The notes under the pieces: generated by a model | Databases searched by the model: none | The model's input: the letters and a program-made list of their open reading frames with translations, nothing else | What the model was told of the DNA's origin: nothing | Translations under genes and position numbers: made by a program | Assembly (NCBI GenBank): GCA_041946865.1 | Contig: JBHGBF010000089.1 | Span: 1 to 18,566, forward strand | Origin: RPQK01 sp041946865 | GTDB taxonomy: Bacteria > Acidobacteriota > UBA6911 > RPQK01 | Length of the DNA: 18,566 bases | Direction: 5' to 3' | Shown here: positions 14,304-18,566 of the stretch, piece by piece | Layout of the letters: each line of letters starts with the position of its first letter | Position numbering within the stretch: the first letter of the stretch is position 1

Positions 14304-14392
14304 CCGTTCGCCGATTTTCATCGTCGCGGGTTGCCCGAACCCAGACGCGCGCGGCTCTGTTTGAGGTTGGAACGCGAAAGAGTTGCCGGCGC

Positions 14393-15808
14393 CTACCTTT
14401 TCGGCTCCGAAACGTTCTCGGACTGCCTTGGCGTCGCCAAACCGTATTTCTCCAGCCGATAGTTCAGTGTCCGATACGTCATGCCAAGCAGCCGCGCCGC
14501 CTTTGTCATGACGCCACCGCTTTTTTCCATGGCCTGAACAAGAAGGTGTTTCTCTAACTCTTCGAAGTCCACTCCTTCATCCGGGAGCTCGATCCAATCA
14601 AAACTCGTCCGGGGCGTGGAAGGCGCCCGGACCTCGGGCGGCAGATCGGCCTCCTCTATCTGATTCCCCTCGGCGAGGATCATCGCTCGCTCAATCGCCG
14701 ATTCAAGCTGCCGCACGTTCCCCGGCCAGCTGTAAGCCAGCAGACGCTGCATAGCGCGGGGAGAGACACGCTTCACTTCTTGGGAAGCGACCAACTTGTA
14801 TTTTTTCAGGAAATGCTCCACCAAAATCGGAATGTCGGTGGTTCGTTCACGCAGGGGAGGAATGACTATCGGAAACGTGTTAAGCCTGTAGTACAGATCC
14901 TCGCGGAATTTTTGTTCGGCAATCATCTTCGCTATGTCGCGATGCGTCGCCGAGATGATGCGCACATCCACCTTGATTCTTTCACTGCTGCCCAGCCGCT
15001 GTACTTCACGTTCCTGAAGGACCCTGAGGAGCTTTCCCTGGAGAGGAAGTCCTAGATCTCCGACTTCGTCCAGGAAGAGGGATGACCCGGAGGCCTCTTC
15101 CAGCAGCCCCTTCTTTCTCGAGAAGGCACCCGTAAAAGCCCCTTTTTCATACCCGAACAACTCGGACTCCAATAGAGCCTCAGGGATCGCGGCACAATTG
15201 AGACTGAACATCGGTCGGGCCGCGCGGGGACTGAGTTGATGGACGGCACGGGCCACCAATTCCTTCCCGGTGCCGCTTTCGCCGTAAATCATGACGGTCG
15301 TGCTGTTGGGCGCCACTTTTCGTATGAGACGGAAGACCTCCTGCATACGACCGTCCCGGCCTACGATAGACTCAAGCGAACAGCGCTCGTCGAGCTGGCT
15401 TTTGAAGAGCCGATTCTCGTGGATCAGACGAGCCTGGGTGACGGCCCGCTCCACCAGCAAGATCAGTTCCTCCCGGTTCAACGGCTTTGTCAGGTAGTGG
15501 AAAGCGCCCTTCTTCATCGCGTCGACGGCAGACGGAACGCTGCCATGGGCGGTAACGACGATGATGAGTTGATCGGGCAGTATTCTCCGGGCACTCAGCA
15601 AAAACTCGATGCCGTCCATTGCCGGCATCTTGAGATCAGTCAAGACAACATCATAGGCTCCGGTTTCAAGCATCTGCAGGGCCTGAGCCGGACTGCCGGT
15701 GGTGTTGACCTCGAAGCCCGAGTCCCGAAGAATGAGAGCCAGAATCTCCTGTTGTCGTTTTTCATCATCCAGCACCAGGATCGAGCCCCTGTTAGCTTTG
15801 TTGCTCAT
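14393..15808 (-). CDS. NtrC-family sigma-54-dependent response regulator
   Basis: A 471-residue regulator from the ATG at 15808, which has GGAGA about 8 nt upstream; a GTG 18 nt earlier is less likely. The receiver domain has the acidic pair D14/D15, phosphorylation site D58 (LTDLKMP), T86 and K108. The AAA+ domain has Walker A GESGTGKE (176-183), the sigma-54 contact loop GAFTGA (223-228) and Walker B FLDE (245-248). The C-terminal Fis-type helix-turn-helix is TKAARLLGMTYRTLNYRLEKYG. It should bind palindromic DNA upstream of sigma-54 promoters and drive open-complex formation when phosphorylated. Its start overlaps the kinase gene by 17 bases. Two sigma-54 promoters with a shared palindrome lie just downstream, in front of the small exported proteins and the htrA-like gene, and are likely targets. 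Confidence 0.95.
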   Translation of the reverse strand: MSNKANRGSILVLDDEKRQQEILALILRDSGFEVNTTGSPAQALQMLETGAYDVVLTDLKMPAMDGIEFLLSARRILPDQLIIVVTAHGSVPSAVDAMKKGAFHYLTKPLNREELILLVERAVTQARLIHENRLFKSQLDERCSLESIVGRDGRMQEVFRLIRKVAPNSTTVMIYGESGTGKELVARAVHQLSPRAARPMFSLNCAAIPEALLESELFGYEKGAFTGAFSRKKGLLEEASGSSLFLDEVGDLGLPLQGKLLRVLQEREVQRLGSSERIKVDVRIISATHRDIAKMIAEQKFREDLYYRLNTFPIVIPPLRERTTDIPILVEHFLKKYKLVASQEVKRVSPRAMQRLLAYSWPGNVRQLESAIERAMILAEGNQIEEADLPPEVRAPSTPRTSFDWIELPDEGVDFEELEKHLLVQAMEKSGGVMTKAARLLGMTYRTLNYRLEKYGLATPRQSENVSEPKR

Positions 15809-17237
15809 CACTGCGGTCTCCTGCACGTGTCACAGCGGCCGCCGGAAAAGAGAGCTCGAACCTGGAACCGCGTCCTGGCTGAGAAAAAACGCGGATCCGG
15901 CCATCGATGTCGTGCACCCACTTCTTGACCAGCGCCAAACCCAGCCCCACTCCGGACGACTTAGTCGTAAAGTAGGGATTGAAAATCCTGTCGATCGACT
16001 CCGGCTCAATTCCCGGGCCGGTATCCTCCACCCAGATCACGACCTCACCCGGCTGAGCGGAACTCGTCACTCCCGCCCGGACACGCCCGTCCGGCCCGCT
16101 CGCTTCGACAGCATTCTGTAAGAGGTTGACGAGCGACCGCCTCAACAGATCCGGATCGACGACCGCCTGGAGGTTCTCCTCGGGAACGAGCACTTCGATG
16201 GCCGCCTCCTGCGAATACTGCCTGCGGGCGACCTCCTCCCGGCTTTCCGCAAGAATCCTCGCTACCGATTCAGGCTTAAGGCGCGGTTTGATCTCCCTAC
16301 CGAAGTCCAGGAAATCCTGGATCATGGTGCTGACCCTCATGAGCTCGCAATGAGCCTGGTTCAGGAGTTCGCGGGAAGCAGGATCGTCCAAGAGGCTCTT
16401 GCTGCTGAGATGCTCAAACGTGAGTCCGATAAAATTCAGAGGGTTGCGGACATCGTGAGCGATGCCGGCCGCCATCTGCCCGAGAGCGGCCGATTTCTCC
16501 TGTTCTCTCAGCCGCCTCTCCAACATCTGCTGTTCCTTAAGTCGTGCGCTCATGCTCCTGAATGCGGCCACGAGGGCCTGCAATTCCGGGCTCGGCGGAT
16601 CTGGAATTCGAACGTCAAGGTTCCCGCCGGCCACCTCCCCCGTGGCCTGTTTCAGATCTTCAAGCGGCCTGGTCAGGTACGAGACGAGGCCGAACATGAG
16701 CAGCATTCCGAGACCAAAGACTCCGACCGAACCCAGCGTCTTGTAGAAGGCCATATTGCGGAACAGGACAGCGAAGTTATCCAGCAAAAGGTGGAGGCTG
16801 ACGTAGCCGAGCAAGTGATCTGCCGCAACCACCGGGATCGTCAGATCGTACCTCGTTTTTTCCTCTGTGGTGGCCAAAGCCGGCCGAAATACACCCCGAT
16901 TGGATGGTTCCGGACGCCGGCTGCTGGCAATCACTCTGCGCTCAGCGTCGAGGATGGTTATTTCTTCGACACCGCTGGATCTTAATCGAGACTGGTAGTC
17001 GCGTAGAACATTCGTCGCGGTCGTGTGCGCGGACCCGGCGGGAAGCTGCTGGACGCTTATCTGAATGGCTTTGGAAAGGGTCTGAACATGGGACTGCACC
17101 TCGGCCAAGGCCGCTCGTTCGATTCTGCTGGTGAGCCAGTAATTCAGGATCGCCGTCATGCCGAAAAGAACAAGCATCACTCCGGTGACGCGAGCCCTGA
17201 GGCTGAAATCCCTACGATGGGCTGGAAAAAGGCGCAT
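15792..17237 (-). CDS. Membrane sensor histidine kinase (partner of the NtrC-type regulator)
   Basis: A 481-residue kinase with GAGAGG upstream of the ATG. Transmembrane helix 1 (about 17-36) is followed by a periplasmic sensor region (about 37-160; EEITILDAERRVIAS, then TRYDLTIPVVA, PAS/Cache-like). Helix 2 is at about 168-188, with a HAMP linker (190-240). The dimerisation/phosphotransfer helix has H261 in GIAHDVRNPLNF. The ATPase domain has N375 (NLLQNAVEA), VEDTGPGIEP and GVGLGLALVKK. The layout is like AtoS/ZraS-type kinases that feed sigma-54 activators. The stimulus is unknown. The likely downstream genes suggest a signal of envelope damage, metal or oxidant. It overlaps the regulator gene, so the two are one operon. 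Confidence 0.95.
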   Translation of the reverse strand: MRLFPAHRRDFSLRARVTGVMLVLFGMTAILNYWLTSRIERAALAEVQSHVQTLSKAIQISVQQLPAGSAHTTATNVLRDYQSRLRSSGVEEITILDAERRVIASSRRPEPSNRGVFRPALATTEEKTRYDLTIPVVAADHLLGYVSLHLLLDNFAVLFRNMAFYKTLGSVGVFGLGMLLMFGLVSYLTRPLEDLKQATGEVAGGNLDVRIPDPPSPELQALVAAFRSMSARLKEQQMLERRLREQEKSAALGQMAAGIAHDVRNPLNFIGLTFEHLSSKSLLDDPASRELLNQAHCELMRVSTMIQDFLDFGREIKPRLKPESVARILAESREEVARRQYSQEAAIEVLVPEENLQAVVDPDLLRRSLVNLLQNAVEASGPDGRVRAGVTSSAQPGEVVIWVEDTGPGIEPESIDRIFNPYFTTKSSGVGLGLALVKKWVHDIDGRIRVFSQPGRGSRFELSFPAAAVTRAGDRSDEQQS

Positions 17238-17570
17238 AGTCTTCGCCTCTCGCGAGATTTGCTGACCCGATACGGATCCGTAATGTATAGGTTACCTTTC
17301 TTCCCGGTTGCAGTTTAACAGTTGCTCGGAGGACCGTGACTCAATCCTTGAAGCGCTGGATCTCGAAGGGCGTCGCCCAGGACTGCCCCAGCCCGGCAAC
17401 CCACACCGGGTCAAGTCGCTGCTGGGCGATCCTGTTCCAACCAGGCAGACGCCGGCTTTATCCAGCCGCAGCGAGTTTCGCCGTTATTTCAGGGTTCCCG
17501 CCGTGGCCCGAGGGCGCCCGTTTTTCAGTCCGGCCGTCGCTGCCACCCTGTTGGACGACCACGGAACAGA
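17238..17570. other. Intergenic region upstream of the kinase operon
   Basis: It holds a 12-bp perfect palindrome TACGGATCCGTA at 17271-17282 and, just upstream on the minus strand, a TATACA -10-like box (17284-17289) without a good -35. The remaining 17300-17570 is GC-rich and open in some frames, but no recognisable protein or remnant was found. Confidence 0.5.
17271..17289 (-). promoter_or_regulatory. Possible promoter and palindromic site before the kinase gene
   Basis: The minus-strand -10-like TATACA (17284-17289) is directly followed by the perfect 12-bp palindrome TACGGATCCGTA (17271-17282), where an operator near the transcription start would lie. The -35 is weak. Confidence 0.3.
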
Positions 17571-18269
17571 TCAGTCACGGCCTGACTCCGCGCCACCCAC
17601 TGCCGGGGTGAATACGAGGAAGTACTGGTAGGGGAGAAAGGTGTGCTCCTTCAGGAGCTCGAAGCCGTTCGCCCGCATCTGCGCCATCAAGTCTTCTTCG
17701 GCAATCTTCATTTCGACGGGCGGACCTATCGGGAGTTCTCGCTTTTGAAAGTCGATCATCACGACCTGGCCCTTCGGCTTGAGCATCCTCTTCATGAGCG
17801 CCAGGTATTTGGTCTGGTTCTCGATGTGATGCCAGGTGTCGCAAATGAAGAACCGGTCGATCGAGTTGTTGGGCAGAAGCGGATCGTCCGGGGGAGCGAG
17901 GATCGTCGTGACGTTGGCGACACCCATATCCCGGATAGCGCGATTCATGTGGATGATCATGTCGGGACTGATGTCGACCGCGTAAACTCTGCCGGTCTCG
18001 TTGACATGCCTTGCGAGACGAAAAGCGAAGTACCCGGAGCCTGCACCGATGTCAGCGATGCGCTCGCCCTCTTTCAAATCGAGCGCCATAAGCACCTCAT
18101 GAGGCTTCTGGTATTCGTCGCGTTTCGGATCCTCAAGGAACGCGATGTAGGCCTTCGAGTCCTGGTGGAGCCGATGCATTTCCTCAGGGGTGGGTTTCGG
18201 GCTTTCCTGAGCCCATGTAACAGAGGCGACGAGTCCGAGAACCCGGATACAAACGACGTAGTGCTTCAT
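17571..18269 (-). CDS. Exported class I SAM-dependent methyltransferase-like protein
   Basis: A 232-residue protein from the ATG at 18269, which has AAGGAGA in front; the frame is open to 18326 without a better start. Residues 1-20 (MKHYVVCIRVLGLVASVTWA) look like a cleavable signal peptide. Then come MHRLHQDSKAYIAFLEDPKR and a complete class I methyltransferase core: motif I IADIGAGSGYF (71-81), acidic residue D99 in YAVDIS, and later VVMIDFQKRELPIGPP. The SAM-binding residues are intact, although SAM is not normally present outside the cytoplasm. Similar signal-bearing methyltransferases with a 'DPKRD.YQKP' motif are seen in Acidobacteria and Planctomycetes. Substrate unknown. Either it acts on something in the periplasm by an unknown SAM supply, or the N-terminus is a membrane anchor facing in. 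Confidence 0.82.
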   Translation of the reverse strand: MKHYVVCIRVLGLVASVTWAQESPKPTPEEMHRLHQDSKAYIAFLEDPKRDEYQKPHEVLMALDLKEGERIADIGAGSGYFAFRLARHVNETGRVYAVDISPDMIIHMNRAIRDMGVANVTTILAPPDDPLLPNNSIDRFFICDTWHHIENQTKYLALMKRMLKPKGQVVMIDFQKRELPIGPPVEMKIAEEDLMAQMRANGFELLKEHTFLPYQYFLVFTPAVGGAESGRD

Positions 18270-18302
18270 GGTTCTCCTTGATGCGTGACGATGCCAACCA
18301 CT

Positions 18303-18331
18303 ATTATCCGCTTCGGCTCGATCCAAGTCTA
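18303..18331 (-). promoter_or_regulatory. Candidate sigma-70 promoter of the exported methyltransferase
   Basis: On the minus strand, -35 TAGACT (18326-18331) and -10 GATAAT (18303-18308) are 17 bp apart, with 4/6 and 5/6 consensus matches. The predicted start is about 27 nt before the ATG. Confidence 0.45.
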
Positions 18332-18436
18332 AAGCAGGCAGCGAATCCTAGGGCGAGGGCCCCTCAAGCGAACCCCGCATTGGGGCGGTTGTGCGAGACC
18401 GAGCACCAGGAACTTTGATCAGTCGAAGGTCCTAGG

Positions 18437-18479
18437 CTCGTTCGGGGACTTCGCCCCGAACGAGTGGCCCCTTCGGGGC
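18437..18479. repeat. Two adjacent hairpins near the window end
   Basis: A perfect 11-bp stem CTCGTTCGGGG / CCCCGAACGAG with a 6-nt loop (18437-18464) is followed by GCCCC-TTC-GGGGC (18467-18479). The A-rich stretch after them (GCAAAAAG) and the lack of a T tract make the direction and role unclear. They may terminate a gene that lies beyond the window. The rest of 18332-18566 shows no gene. Confidence 0.45.
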
Positions 18480-18566
18480 AGCGCAAAAAGAATTTTCCAT
18501 TTTCCATCTGGTAACCGCTCAGTTTTCTGCGAGCGAAGCGGCAGGCGCTTTTGGAGTTCATCATGC

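Noticed and set aside
14083..14364. Small open frames on both strands within the palindromic element, with nearly the same peptide
   Set aside because: The similarity arises from the inverted repeat itself; none has a ribosome site or recognisable domain.
15236..15928. 230-codon open frame on the plus strand
   Set aside because: It is antisense to the response regulator and kinase genes.
17308..17631. 107-codon open frame on the plus strand in the gap upstream of the kinase
   Set aside because: Low-complexity, Pro/Arg-rich translation typical of GC-rich noncoding DNA, and it runs into the methyltransferase 3' end.
18364..18564. 66-codon open frame at the window end, minus strand
   Set aside because: It covers two strong hairpins and has no protein-like character; it may overlap a gene outside the window but cannot be supported.

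Overview
The window looks like a piece of a GC-rich Acidobacteriota chromosome. The strongest taxonomic hints are a secreted von Willebrand A protein of the type known as the 'VWFA-related Acidobacterial domain', and a small secreted protein with an 'IPFPFVV...LPAGNYSFE' core of a kind common in that phylum. This placement rests on protein style, not on a marker gene. No rRNA, tRNA, CRISPR array or intact transposase was seen.

Layout. (1) 5-1626, minus: a decayed gene for a secreted flavocytochrome c (FAD-binding fumarate-reductase-like domain plus a C-terminal three-haem tail), broken by several frame changes and an internal deletion. (2) 1977-2658, plus: a Phd/VapC-type toxin-antitoxin pair with a perfect palindromic operator and an apparently leaderless start. 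(3) 2960-4756, plus: a rhodanese/persulfide-dioxygenase-like fusion followed by a METTL7-like methyltransferase, which may be a sulfide or thiol handling pair. (4) 5001-8056, plus: three exported proteins, namely a small secreted protein, an M48 zinc metallopeptidase, and a VWFA protein overlapping the peptidase gene by four bases. (5) 8078-11080, minus: a YbhN-like membrane flippase and an MprF-type aminoacyl-phosphatidylglycerol synthase, i.e. a split MprF, separated by a REPIN-like inverted repeat. (6) 11284-17237, minus: an HtrA/Do protease, two small exported proteins, a 153-bp palindromic element, and an NtrC-type response regulator with its histidine kinase. (7) 17571-18269, minus: a methyltransferase with a signal peptide.

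The most interesting result is in region 6. Both the htrA-like gene and the small-protein pair have sigma-54 promoters (GG-N10-GC with near-consensus flanks). Each also has the same 14-bp near-palindrome (TCACG-N4-CGTGA) about 110 bp upstream of its -12 element. The sigma-54 activator encoded next door is the obvious candidate to bind it. The arrangement resembles a Zra/Cpx-like envelope-stress circuit: membrane kinase, NtrC-type regulator, then periplasmic protease plus small exported proteins, one of them with clustered histidines. The promoters and sites are read from sequence. The stimulus and the regulator-site link are inference.
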